Positions 26,630 through 35,028 of a stretch of DNA of 64,000 nt are shown in pieces; the first letter of the stretch is position 1, and the number at the start of each line of letters is the position of its first letter. A program made the position numbers and the translations under genes. A model generated the notes under the pieces. The model did no database searches and was not told the origin of the DNA. It worked only from the letters and a program-made list of their open reading frames with translations. Source of the DNA: Erwinia sp. SLM-02 (GTDB lineage: Bacteria > Pseudomonadota > Gammaproteobacteria > Enterobacterales > Enterobacteriaceae); NCBI RefSeq assembly GCF_037450285.1, contig NZ_JAQISN010000001.1:2232001-2296000 (forward strand). The letters run 5' to 3'.

Positions 26630-27715
26630 ATGAGATCCCGTTCCGTGACGCTGGACGATGTGGCTCAGGCTGCCGGCGTCTCCTATCAGACCGTTTCCCG
26701 GGTGCTGAATCACTCCAGCCAGGTGGCTGAATCAACCCGCAGTCGGGTGGAGGCTGCGATGCGGGCGCTGAACTATGTGCCGAATCGCGTTGCCCAGCAG
26801 CTGGCCGGTAAAAACACCCGAACGCTGGGGCTGGCCACCAGCGATCTGGCCCTGCTGGCCCCGGCGCAGATCGCCTCCGCGATGCAGCAGCGCGCCGGGC
26901 AGCTGGGGTGGCATCTGGTGATGGCGATGGCCGGTGCAGATACGGATGGCCCACAGGCGGCGGTCAGCGATCTGCTGTCGCAGCGCGTGGATGCTTTGCT
27001 GATTAATCTGCCACTGGAAACCGCAGCCGCTCAGCAGATTGAAACCATGGCCGGATCCCTGCCCTGCCTGTTTCTTGACGTGGCGGAGGATGCCACGGTC
27101 GCGAGCTGCGGCTTCAGTGCGCAAACCGGGGCACGCCAGGGCGCGGAGCATCTGCTGGCGCTGGGCCACCGGCGTATTGCGCTGCTGAACGGCCCGTCAT
27201 CATCGGTAGCCGCCCGCGCCCGCTCAGACGCCTGGCGGCGGGTGCTACAGGAGCATCAGCTCACGCCGCAGGCGGAACTCTACGGTGACTGGAGCGCCAG
27301 TTCAGGCTATCGGGCGGTGATGCAGCTGACCGGCGACGCATTCCCTTCGGCGCTGCTGGTGGCTAACGATCAGATGGCGCTGGGCGCGATGCAGGCGCTG
27401 CATCAGCGCGGTAAAATCGTGCCTACGGAGGTTTCAGTGGTGGGTTACGATGATACCGCCGACAGCGCCTGGTATCAGCCGCCGCTGACCACGGTACGCC
27501 AGGATATGCGACTGCTGGGAGAACGCAGCGTGGACTGGCTGATCGGGCGCGTGGAGCAGCCTGAGCGATGCGATCCTGCGGAGATTTTCCCCACCGAACT
27601 GATCGTGCGCAACAGTACCTCACCGGTGTTCAACGGCCAGCCCGGCAGTGCGCAGATCGCCGCGGAGCTGAAGCGCCTGGCGAACGTGCTGGTGCAGGAT
27701 CTGGACGCGAAATAG
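26630..27715 (+). CDS. LacI-like repressor without adjacent lac genes
   Basis: This 361-residue protein is nearly colinear with E. coli LacI. The DNA-binding domain VTLDDVAQAAGVSYQTVSRVLN at about 6-27 keeps the YQ..R recognition residues, and the hinge NRVAQQLAGK is identical in form. The core has VANDQMALGAMQAL and VVGYDDTADSAWYQPPLTTV, and a C-terminal leucine-heptad tail follows, as needed for tetramers. AGAGGAG precedes ATG 26630. No lacZ or lacY and no clear lac operator are in the window. Its target must be elsewhere or unrelated to lactose. Confidence 0.88.
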   Translation: MRSRSVTLDDVAQAAGVSYQTVSRVLNHSSQVAESTRSRVEAAMRALNYVPNRVAQQLAGKNTRTLGLATSDLALLAPAQIASAMQQRAGQLGWHLVMAMAGADTDGPQAAVSDLLSQRVDALLINLPLETAAAQQIETMAGSLPCLFLDVAEDATVASCGFSAQTGARQGAEHLLALGHRRIALLNGPSSSVAARARSDAWRRVLQEHQLTPQAELYGDWSASSGYRAVMQLTGDAFPSALLVANDQMALGAMQALHQRGKIVPTEVSVVGYDDTADSAWYQPPLTTVRQDMRLLGERSVDWLIGRVEQPERCDPAEIFPTELIVRNSTSPVFNGQPGSAQIAAELKRLANVLVQDLDAK

Positions 27716-27730
27716 ACCATCATCAGGCGA

Positions 27731-27759
27731 AAAAAAAGCCACTATCTGCATAGTGGCTT
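27731..27759 (-). terminator. Terminator of tmaR, possibly bidirectional
   Basis: AAGCCACTAT pairs with ATAGTGGCTT around a 4-base loop (27736-27759). Reading the minus strand, the hairpin is followed by eight T. It lies between the convergent lacI-like and tmaR genes. Confidence 0.85.
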
Positions 27760-27805
27760 GTCTGCCGCGCGCCGCGATATCGCGGCGGCCGGGTGAGTCT
27801 GACCG

Positions 27806-28120
27806 TTACTTCGGCTCGCCCATCGCTTTCAGTTTTTTCGACAGGTCGCGACGCTCTTTCGACAGATCGGCATTTTTGATGATGTAGTCATCAACGCGGT
27901 CTTCATAATCGCTGCGCATGCTGCCAATGATTTCCTGGATCGCTTCCACGCTCATGCCGGGTTTGATGTACTCGGACAGGTTATCAAGCAGCAGTACGCG
28001 TTTCTGGTTGTCGCGGATTTTCTTTTCGTTATCGACGATTTCACGCTGCAGCTTATTTTTGCGACGGAACATACGCACGAACTCCAGTACGTCCTGAAAT
28101 GATTGCTTTGCATTTTCCAT
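27806..28120 (-). CDS. tmaR: PTS-localising regulator TmaR (YeeX)
   Basis: This 104-residue protein is mostly alpha-helical and charged, and matches E. coli YeeX/TmaR almost residue for residue across SFQDVLEFVR and KIRDNQKRVLLLDNLS. TmaR clusters at a cell pole and keeps EI of the PTS there, slowing sugar uptake. It lies next to yeeA as in E. coli. Length agrees with the family. Confidence 0.93.
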   Translation of the reverse strand: MENAKQSFQDVLEFVRMFRRKNKLQREIVDNEKKIRDNQKRVLLLDNLSEYIKPGMSVEAIQEIIGSMRSDYEDRVDDYIIKNADLSKERRDLSKKLKAMGEPK

Positions 28121-28279
28121 GAAGACACCTTTCTTTTGGGCCTGTTACACAGGCATCACTGTCGTGGCTATCAGCTTAGCGGCACACCGCTGCCGATGGC
28201 AATGTTGAATCTGCTAAAACGAATGACCCTATCTTACCCTGGCGTTGACCATCCCGCAGTAAGTAGTTGCTGAATCGTT

Positions 28280-29338
28280 TTATTTTCGCAGCGCAAGGCG
28301 TAAAAGCTCAGACAGCCGCTCCAGCTGGCGGGCCATTTCCAGGCTCAGCCAGACGTAGCCATGGATCGGCGTTTCCACCTGCTCGTCGCCACCCGATTCA
28401 GCAATCAGCTGGCGCAGCTCCCGGCTGATTGTCGCCAGCTCTTCGCTGTTGGCCGCCATCTGCTCGGTGTTACCATCAACAATGGCTTTCGACAGCGTGC
28501 GCAGCATCTCCTCCGTCATCTGCTGGGTGCGCCGCAGCGCCGAAGCGTTAAGCAAAATCAGATGGCTCTGACGGGACGCCCACCAGGCATTGACCTGCAG
28601 CTCCAGGGTACAGACGATATTACGGTTGAGCGTCTGAATCGCTTCAAAGACCGATCGCGGCGTACGCGTTTCCTTGCTGGCGGGTTCGATCAGCGAGCGC
28701 ATTTTCACCACCCTGCCCAGCAGCCTTTGCAGCGGTCTGCTGAGGCGCGGCTGCTCAACCAGGTTGGGGGAGAAGCCGGCATGGTAGATTTTTGCCGTTT
28801 CCAGCAGGGAGTCCGACAGCTGGATCCGCCAGTGGGTATAGGCTTTCTGCGGCCAGATGCTGGTGAACAACAGCGCCAGCAGGGAGCCGAGGATCACGTC
28901 CCCTCCGCGCCACAGGGCGGAGTGAATATCCCCCGGCGTGCCGCCGCAGATCACCGCCAGGGTAATGCCAATCAGCAGGGCCATATAGGGATGCTTACCC
29001 AGGGTAAGGAAACCACAGATAAACATTACAACGGCGCACCATAGCAGCATCACCGGCAGGTTAAACAGCTCCAGCCTGAGGGCGATCAGGCCGGATATCG
29101 AACCGAAAATCGTGCCGCCAATACGCTGCACCGCACGGGGAAACACGTTGCCCCATGAAGATATCGGCCCCATGACCACCACCAGGGTGATCAGCGGCCA
29201 GCTGCCTTCCGGGATATCCAGCAGGCGAACCAGCAGGAAGGTGAGCACAAAGGCCAGGGCGATGCGTATGCCATGAACGATGCGATAGTTGCGATAAACG
29301 CTAAAATGCAGGGCCGAGAGCGGCGTGTCGGGTCGCAA
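28280..29338 (-). CDS. yeeA: FUSC-family membrane protein YeeA
   Basis: This 352-residue inner-membrane protein has about six hydrophobic helices in residues 20-165 and a cytoplasmic helical C-terminal half, the FUSC (fusaric acid resistance-like) arrangement. Length equals E. coli YeeA and the neighbours tmaR and sbmC are the same. Aromatic-acid efflux is the family theme, but YeeA has no firmly known substrate. Confidence 0.88.
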   Translation of the reverse strand: MRPDTPLSALHFSVYRNYRIVHGIRIALAFVLTFLLVRLLDIPEGSWPLITLVVVMGPISSWGNVFPRAVQRIGGTIFGSISGLIALRLELFNLPVMLLWCAVVMFICGFLTLGKHPYMALLIGITLAVICGGTPGDIHSALWRGGDVILGSLLALLFTSIWPQKAYTHWRIQLSDSLLETAKIYHAGFSPNLVEQPRLSRPLQRLLGRVVKMRSLIEPASKETRTPRSVFEAIQTLNRNIVCTLELQVNAWWASRQSHLILLNASALRRTQQMTEEMLRTLSKAIVDGNTEQMAANSEELATISRELRQLIAESGGDEQVETPIHGYVWLSLEMARQLERLSELLRLALRK

Positions 29339-29440
29339 AACAGGCTCCGAAAAGGATCAGAAATTGCGGCTCATCATACCTTAAGTGCGGAGGATGCGCA
29401 GACGAAGCGGGGGGATTTGCGTGAGATTTTGTGGTCATTT

Positions 29441-29481
29441 CCGTGCGGTAATCCGCATAAAGCGCTGTCATTACCGCACGG
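29441..29481. promoter_or_regulatory. 12-base perfect inverted repeat upstream of yeeA
   Basis: CCGTGCGGTAAT at 29441-29452 is exactly inverted at 29470-29481 (ATTACCGCACGG), with 17 bases between. The centres of the arms are about 29 bases apart, near three DNA helical turns, which would suit two bound dimers or one stable hairpin. It lies about 100 bases upstream of yeeA and has no T-run. Confidence 0.6.
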
Positions 29482-29564
29482 TAGCAAGCTGTTAACGCAT
29501 TCAATTTTATTGAATTTTTACAACAACATACTTATAACCACATTTTAACATGAGTCATCCGCCC

Positions 29565-30035
29565 TTACGGCTGGCGCTTTTCAACCGGAATGCAGATCAG
29601 AAAGTCCCACGTGCCGGTTTGTGAGCCGTCGGTGAGGTAACGATCGAAACAGGGCCCGTCCGCGCGCTGATAGCCGCTGCCGGGTAGCCACTCGTCAAAA
29701 AACTCACACCACGGACGGGTAAAATTACCATCGCTGACCTGGACCTGTGCCACGGCATAGCACGCGGCGGGTATCGATCTTAACGATACGCCTTCACTGT
29801 CCAGCGGCAGGATAAATTCCGGCGGCACGCTGATGCCGGTATCGACCTCAAGATGGTCTGCGGGCATCTGCTGCGGGTTGCCGTGGTAGACCGCCAGCCA
29901 TTCTCCCTTCAGCCGGTTTCGGTTCACCCACTCACTCAGCCGTGAAAACCCCTGTGGCACCGTCATTTCCCACGGACCTTCCAGGCGGTATCCCGCCATC
30001 TGACTGGCCGGTAAATGCTGAATTTCCACTCTCAT
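29565..30035 (-). CDS. sbmC: DNA gyrase inhibitor SbmC (GyrI)
   Basis: This 156-residue protein has the GyrI-like effector-binding fold and clear similarity to E. coli SbmC (AGYRLEGPWEMTVPQGF, VYHGNPQQMPADHLEVDT, ARPWCEFFDEWLPG-type ending). SbmC protects DNA gyrase from toxins such as microcin B17 and quinolones. The start may be ATG 30035 or the GTG one codon earlier. No LexA box (CTGT-N8-ACAG) is visible upstream, unlike in E. coli. Confidence 0.9.
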   Translation of the reverse strand: MRVEIQHLPASQMAGYRLEGPWEMTVPQGFSRLSEWVNRNRLKGEWLAVYHGNPQQMPADHLEVDTGISVPPEFILPLDSEGVSLRSIPAACYAVAQVQVSDGNFTRPWCEFFDEWLPGSGYQRADGPCFDRYLTDGSQTGTWDFLICIPVEKRQP

Positions 30036-30137
30036 CACATTTCATTCCTTTTCATGTTGTAGTGTTGCGATGCACATCGTGGGCGCGATGCTCTCCCGCA
30101 GCGACGCCATCATCCCGTGGCGTCATATGCCGCGGGT

Positions 30138-31043
30138 TTAAAAATTATTCCAGTGCTGTGCCAGCTGCAGCCTCAGCTTCTCAACGAACAGCCTGACTCG
30201 CGGCGGCTGATGAAGACCGCTCAGCCAGATGGCATGCAGCGGTGCCGCCGGAAGAGGATAATCGCCGAGGACCGTCAGCAGACGGCCGTCGCGCAGATCC
30301 CCGGCGACGTCCCAGATGGATTTCATCGCGATACCCGCATTGTTCAGCGCCAGCGCGTGCGCGGCTTCTCCGGTATTCACCTGCAGCCGGGAGTTTATCG
30401 GCACGCTGCGCTGCTCCTCGTCACTGCCAAAACGCCATTCGGTCATCGGCGCATCCCCGGTAACAATGCAGCAGTGGGCGCTCAGCTCTTCCAGGGTTTG
30501 CGGCAGGCCGTGCTTTGCCGCATAGCCCGGCGAGGCGCAGAGCACGCGGCGATTGCCGACCAGCTCGCGCGCCACCAGCCGCGAATCGGCCAGCGCACCG
30601 TAGCGGATAGCCAGGTCATAGCCGCTGGCGGCCAGGTCAATAACCCGATCGCTGAGATGAAGCTGTAGCTTAACGCCGGGATGCTCGGTCATAAACTCGT
30701 TGAGGATCGGCGCAAGCCAGCGCTGCCCCATGCTGTGAGAGGCGGTGATCCGCAGCGTGCCGCTGGCACGACCCAGCCGGTTTGCCAGCGCGCTGTCTAT
30801 CGCTTCCAGTTCATGCTGCAATCGCACCGCATGCTCCGCAAAGACCAGGCCTTCGTCGGTCAGCGAGACGTGGCGTGTGGTGCGATGAAAAAGCCGCACG
30901 CCAAGCTGCTGCTCCATTTGCGTCAGGCGCTTGCTCACCACGGCCAGCGATATCCCCAGCTGGCGCCCGGCTGCGGAAAGCGTTCCGCCGCTGGCAATTG
31001 CATTGAACAATGCCACATCACGCAGATCTTTTAACATCGCCAT
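30138..31043 (-). CDS. LysR-family regulator (YafC/DmlR-like)
   Basis: This regulator of about 301 residues has an N-terminal helix-turn-helix (ALFNAIASGGTLSAAGRQLGISLAVVSKRLTQMEQQLG) and LFHRTTRHVSLTDEG, typical of the AaeR/DmlR branch, followed by the effector domain. The frame opens at TTG 31049, and ATG at 31043 or 31037 is more likely. It is not part of the E. coli yeeA-dacD neighbourhood and is an insertion here. Its target is unknown; it has no obvious divergent partner. Confidence 0.85.
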   Translation of the reverse strand: MAMLKDLRDVALFNAIASGGTLSAAGRQLGISLAVVSKRLTQMEQQLGVRLFHRTTRHVSLTDEGLVFAEHAVRLQHELEAIDSALANRLGRASGTLRITASHSMGQRWLAPILNEFMTEHPGVKLQLHLSDRVIDLAASGYDLAIRYGALADSRLVARELVGNRRVLCASPGYAAKHGLPQTLEELSAHCCIVTGDAPMTEWRFGSDEEQRSVPINSRLQVNTGEAAHALALNNAGIAMKSIWDVAGDLRDGRLLTVLGDYPLPAAPLHAIWLSGLHQPPRVRLFVEKLRLQLAQHWNNF

Positions 31044-31131
31044 TCTCAATTTTATGGAAACAATTCATTTCCATTCTTGCACAACGGGATGATAAATACA
31101 GTCATCCGCCCGCTCCCGCCGCGGCGTCCTG

Positions 31132-32313
31132 TTAAAGCTTGCGCTGAATGTAATCTTCAATACGGGTGAAGATGCCCGCCTGCTCTACCGGCTGCAGAGT
31201 CACCAGCGGATAGCTGGTCAGCAGCTTATCCCCTTCCACCAGCTGAATGGTGCCAACCTGTTCATGCAACTTAAGCGGCGCTTCGAGATTTTTATTATCG
31301 ACCACGTAGCGCGCTTTGATTTTCTGCACATCATCACGCGGCAGGGAGAGGTAAATATCTTTCTCGCTGCCGAGAGGAACGCTGTGCGGCTTGCCGTACC
31401 ACACTTTCTCATGGCCGATTTCCCTGCCGGCATGGAACAGCTGTACGGTATCAAAGTTGTTCTGCCCCCAGGTCAGCAGTTTTCGCGCCTGCTCTTCCCG
31501 GCCTTTGGTACTTTTTCCGCCCATGACCACGGCGATCAGGCGGCGCTGCCCCTCAACGCTGGAGGCGATAATATTAAACCCGGCGCTTTCGGTGTGGCCG
31601 GTTTTCAGGCCGTCCACATGCAGGGTTTTATCCCACAGCAGCCCGTTTCGGTTCTGCTGGGTAATGCCGTTCCAGGTCAGCGATTTTTCACTGTACATCT
31701 GATAGAAATCCGGCTCGCCGCTGATGATCGCCCGGGAGAGGATCGCCAGATCGCGGGCGGTGGTGAACTGCCCCGGCGCATCCAGACCGTGAACGGTTTC
31801 AAAGTGACTGTTGATCATGCCCAGCTTGCTGACGTACTGGTTCATCAGATCGACAAAGCTGGACTGGCTGCCCGCCACGTAGTCGGCCAGCGCCACGCAG
31901 GCATCGTTACCGGAGTCAATAATCACTCCCCGGCTCAGGTCGCGGACGGTAACTTTATCGCCGGGCTTGATGAACATCAGCGAAGACCCTTTAAATACCG
32001 GGTTACCGGCGGCCCAGGCGTCTTTACCAACGGTAACAATATCATCGCGGCTGATGCGCTTTTTATCGATAGCGCGATCCACCACATAGCCGGTCATCAG
32101 CTTGGTGAGGCTGGCCGGGTTTCGGCGTTCATCAGGGTTGCCCGCCGTCAGAATTTGCCCGGTAGTGGCATCCATCAGCACCCAGGAGGCGGCATCAATT
32201 GCCGGAGGGGTAAGCGGGAACGTCAGCGCGTTCTCAGCGGGGATATCTTCAGCACGCGCCACCGTACTCAGTAATAAAACCAGGCATACACTTCCAAGCT
32301 GACGCTTCTTCAC
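31132..32313 (-). CDS. dacD: D-alanyl-D-alanine carboxypeptidase DacD (PBP6b)
   Basis: This 393-residue penicillin-binding protein begins with a signal peptide (ending VARAE, about residue 21). The active site SLTK is at 68-71 in RNPASLTKLMTG, SGN follows in IDSGNDACVALADY, and KTG in DGLKTGHTESAG. The C-terminal amphipathic helix anchors it to the outer face of the inner membrane. It trims D-Ala from peptidoglycan pentapeptides. It matches E. coli DacD through the whole length and sits beside sbmC and sbcB as in that species. Confidence 0.93.
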   Translation of the reverse strand: MKKRQLGSVCLVLLLSTVARAEDIPAENALTFPLTPPAIDAASWVLMDATTGQILTAGNPDERRNPASLTKLMTGYVVDRAIDKKRISRDDIVTVGKDAWAAGNPVFKGSSLMFIKPGDKVTVRDLSRGVIIDSGNDACVALADYVAGSQSSFVDLMNQYVSKLGMINSHFETVHGLDAPGQFTTARDLAILSRAIISGEPDFYQMYSEKSLTWNGITQQNRNGLLWDKTLHVDGLKTGHTESAGFNIIASSVEGQRRLIAVVMGGKSTKGREEQARKLLTWGQNNFDTVQLFHAGREIGHEKVWYGKPHSVPLGSEKDIYLSLPRDDVQKIKARYVVDNKNLEAPLKLHEQVGTIQLVEGDKLLTSYPLVTLQPVEQAGIFTRIEDYIQRKL

Positions 32314-32423
32314 CGCTAAATCCTCGAATTAACCAACAAAAACAGCGCATGTTGTACGAGATATCGCGTGGCAAAGTGTAATAAAATTGCAAGAAAGTGT
32401 GAATAAATCAGCGCATTACCGCA

Positions 32424-33269
32424 TCAGCTGGCTTTCGGGGTCAGGTACTGCATTTTCACCGCGTCAATCAGCGCCTTACAGTCGGTGAAACGATCCTCAG
32501 CCCGCTCGGCCCCCAGCGTGACCACCAGCAGCAGCTGATTGTTGGGCATGGAGACGACGCAGGCCAGATTGTAGATAGGCGTCAGCGTACCGGTTTTACC
32601 ACCAATCACTTCCAGGTCGGAAAACAGCAGGTTATTGGTATTGGAGATAGTTTCGATACGCGGCGTATCGCCGAACACCTTCAGCCGGTAGTTCTGCGTT
32701 TTCCAGCTGCGCATGATCAGCGGATAACGGGTGGCGCGGGCCACCATCTTCAGGGCACCAATCACGCTGGCATGATTGCTCCCCAGCCCGGAAGGCGTGG
32801 TAAACAGGGCCGATCCCATGCCAATCGCACGTGATTTCGCATTCATCTGGCGAACCCAGCGAACCAGCGCCTGTCTGTCGGTATAGTCGGTCACCCCTTC
32901 CGCACTCAGCAGCTTACCGCCCCAGATGCGGGCAATCATATTGGCGGTGACGTTGGAAGACGGCAGCATCAGATTGTAGAAGGCGTCGTTAACGGAAATC
33001 GATTCGCTGACGTTGAGGTTTGCCCCGGACCCCAGCGCGGAATCGGCCTCGGTACGGGTCAGCAGCGTGGTGAGATCGGGTTTGAGGTCAGCCAGTACCA
33101 TCGCGGTTAATATTTTGGTCATCGACGCCATCTGCTGCAGATCGCGATCGCCCTGCGTATACAGCGCTTTCGACACGACCGGTCCCGGCCCTTCATTAAT
33201 CAACAGGATGCCAGCGGCTTTCGAGCTGCTCAACGCAACGGGCGGAATGGCTAACAGATTAACAGGCAA
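32424..33269 (-). CDS. Serine-type D-Ala-D-Ala carboxypeptidase-like protein without a clear signal peptide
   Basis: This 281-residue protein has the penicillin-binding active-site triad: SMTK at 49-52, SSN in LPSSNVTANMIA, and KTG in GGKTGTLTP. The start is TTG 33269 with GGGGA 5 bases upstream. The frame is open 27 codons further to a stop, without any ATG or GTG. The N-terminus LPVNLLAIPPVALSSSKAAG is weakly hydrophobic and shows no normal Lys/Arg-core-cleavage signal. It may be secreted by a degenerate signal or act in the cytoplasm. It lies between dacD and sbcB, where E. coli has no such gene. Confidence 0.75.
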   Translation of the reverse strand: MPVNLLAIPPVALSSSKAAGILLINEGPGPVVSKALYTQGDRDLQQMASMTKILTAMVLADLKPDLTTLLTRTEADSALGSGANLNVSESISVNDAFYNLMLPSSNVTANMIARIWGGKLLSAEGVTDYTDRQALVRWVRQMNAKSRAIGMGSALFTTPSGLGSNHASVIGALKMVARATRYPLIMRSWKTQNYRLKVFGDTPRIETISNTNNLLFSDLEVIGGKTGTLTPIYNLACVVSMPNNQLLLVVTLGAERAEDRFTDCKALIDAVKMQYLTPKAS

Positions 33270-33490
33270 TTTATTCCCCGATTTCAGACAGTAACCCGGT
33301 TTAATTGTAACCCGTAACCGGCCGGCAGGCGAGAGGCGGAAAACAGCTTAGCGCACGATCGTCTGAAAATGAGTGGCCGCTTTTTGCCACAACGACTGAG
33401 CCTGACGGAGCGCGGCACATTCGTCACTTCAGAGCGGCGGGATTATGGTTTACCATGTAGGCAACGTCGTTCTGTATCGCTCAGGGCCAT

Positions 33491-33520
33491 ATGAACAAAG
33501 TGAACGGATATAAAATTTGA
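33491..33520 (+). CDS. Possible 9-residue leader overlapping the sbcB start
   Basis: ATG 33491 opens a frame reading MNKVNGYKI and stops at TGA 33518-33520, overlapping the TTG start of sbcB by a few bases. Its own ribosome binding site is poor. It may simply be chance; translational coupling to sbcB is a possibility. Confidence 0.25.
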   Translation: MNKVNGYKI

Positions 33521-34944
33521 AAAACGATCGCGCACAGCCTACCTTCCTCTTCCACGATTACGAAACCTTCGGTAAAAGCCCCTCGCTGGACCGACCGGCG
33601 CAGTTCGCTGGGATCCGCACCGATATGGATTTCAATATTATCGGGGAGCCGGAAGTGTTTTACTGCCAGCCCGCCGACGACTATCTGCCGCAGCCGGAAG
33701 CGGTGATGATCACCGGCATCACGCCCCAGGTGGCGCGTGCGCGCGGCGTGACCGAAGCCGAGTTTACCCGCCGGATCCACCAGCTGTTCAGCGAACCCGG
33801 TACCTGCATTGTCGGCTATAACAACGTGCGCTTTGATGATGAGGTAAGCCGCAACCTGTTCTATCGTAACTTTTACGACCCCTACGCATGGAGCTGGCAG
33901 AACGGCAACAGCCGCTGGGATTTGCTGGATGTAATGCGCGCCTGCTACGCCCTGCGCCCGGACGGCATTGTCTGGCCGGAAAACGACGACGGTTTTCCCA
34001 GCTTCCGCCTTGAGCATCTGACCAAAGCTAACGGCGTTGAGCATGCCAACGCGCACGATGCGATGTCCGATGTCTATGCCACCATTGCCATGGCGAAGCT
34101 GATAAAGGAGAAGCAGCCCAGGCTGTACGAGTTCCTGCTGACCCACCGCAATAAGCAAAAAATTACCGCGCTGGTGGATATTCCGCAGATGAAGCCGCTG
34201 GTGCATATCTCCGGGATGTTCGGTGCCGCGCGCGGCAATACCAGCTGGATAGCCCCGCTGGCCTGGCATCCCGACAACCGCAACGCGCTGATTACCTGCG
34301 ATCTGGCCGGCGATATGACGCCGCTGCTGACGCTGGATGCAGACCAGCTGCGGGCGCGGCTGTACACACGCCGCGATGAGCTGGGCGAGGACTCGCCGGT
34401 TCCGCTTAAGCTGGTGCATATCAATAAATGCCCGGTAGTGGCCCCGGCCAATACCCTGCGGCCGGAAGATGCGGCGCGGCTGGATATCGATCGCCAGCGC
34501 TGCCTGGATAACCTTACGCTGCTGCGTCAGCATCCGGAAGTGCGTGAAAAAGTGGTCACGCTGTTTGCGGAAGCGGAGCCGTTTACCCCGTCGGAAGATG
34601 TGGATGCCCAGCTGTATAACGGCTTCTTCAGCGATGCGGATCGCCAGGCGATGAACATTATTCGTCAGACGTCGGCGGAGAATCTGCCGGCGCTGGACCT
34701 GACTTTTGCCGATGCCCGTATTGAGAAGCTGCTGTTCCGCTTTCGCGCCCGCAATTTCCCCGGCACGCTGGACGATGCCGAGCAGCAGCGCTGGCTGCAG
34801 CACCGTCGCGAGATGCTGAACCCGCAGCGCGTGCAGGACTATGTGCAGGAACTGGAGGCGCTGTTTAACCAGCATGAAGGGGATGCCGCGAAGCTGGCAC
34901 AGCTTAAAGCGCTGTTTGAATACGCCCGCGAGCTGGTGTCCTGA
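33517..34944 (+). CDS. sbcB: Exodeoxyribonuclease I (SbcB)
   Basis: This 475-residue 3'-5' single-strand DNA exonuclease begins at TTG 33517; no in-frame ATG precedes the conserved DYETFG motif (Asp14, Glu16). The DEDDh active site continues with NVRFDDEV and HAMSDVYATIAMA. An SH3-like domain and a C-terminal helical domain that binds SSB follow. It closely matches E. coli SbcB. It acts in recombination and mismatch repair. A strong terminator follows. Confidence 0.95.
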   Translation: MKNDRAQPTFLFHDYETFGKSPSLDRPAQFAGIRTDMDFNIIGEPEVFYCQPADDYLPQPEAVMITGITPQVARARGVTEAEFTRRIHQLFSEPGTCIVGYNNVRFDDEVSRNLFYRNFYDPYAWSWQNGNSRWDLLDVMRACYALRPDGIVWPENDDGFPSFRLEHLTKANGVEHANAHDAMSDVYATIAMAKLIKEKQPRLYEFLLTHRNKQKITALVDIPQMKPLVHISGMFGAARGNTSWIAPLAWHPDNRNALITCDLAGDMTPLLTLDADQLRARLYTRRDELGEDSPVPLKLVHINKCPVVAPANTLRPEDAARLDIDRQRCLDNLTLLRQHPEVREKVVTLFAEAEPFTPSEDVDAQLYNGFFSDADRQAMNIIRQTSAENLPALDLTFADARIEKLLFRFRARNFPGTLDDAEQQRWLQHRREMLNPQRVQDYVQELEALFNQHEGDAAKLAQLKALFEYARELVS

Positions 34945-34968
34945 CGATCATCTCCGGCGGCGGGATCG

Positions 34969-35001
34969 AAAAAGGGCGGTTCATGTGAACCGCCCTTTTT
35001 T
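34969..35001. terminator. Bidirectional terminator between sbcB and plaP
   Basis: GGGCGGTTCA pairs with TGAACCGCCC around a tiny loop, with five A before and six T after, so it can end both convergent genes. Confidence 0.93.
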
Positions 35002-35028
35002 ATGGCCTGACGCAAATCGACAAGGCGA

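Noticed and set aside
30039..30137. LexA box before sbmC
   Set aside because: No CTGT-N8-ACAG match is visible, so SOS control is not claimed.
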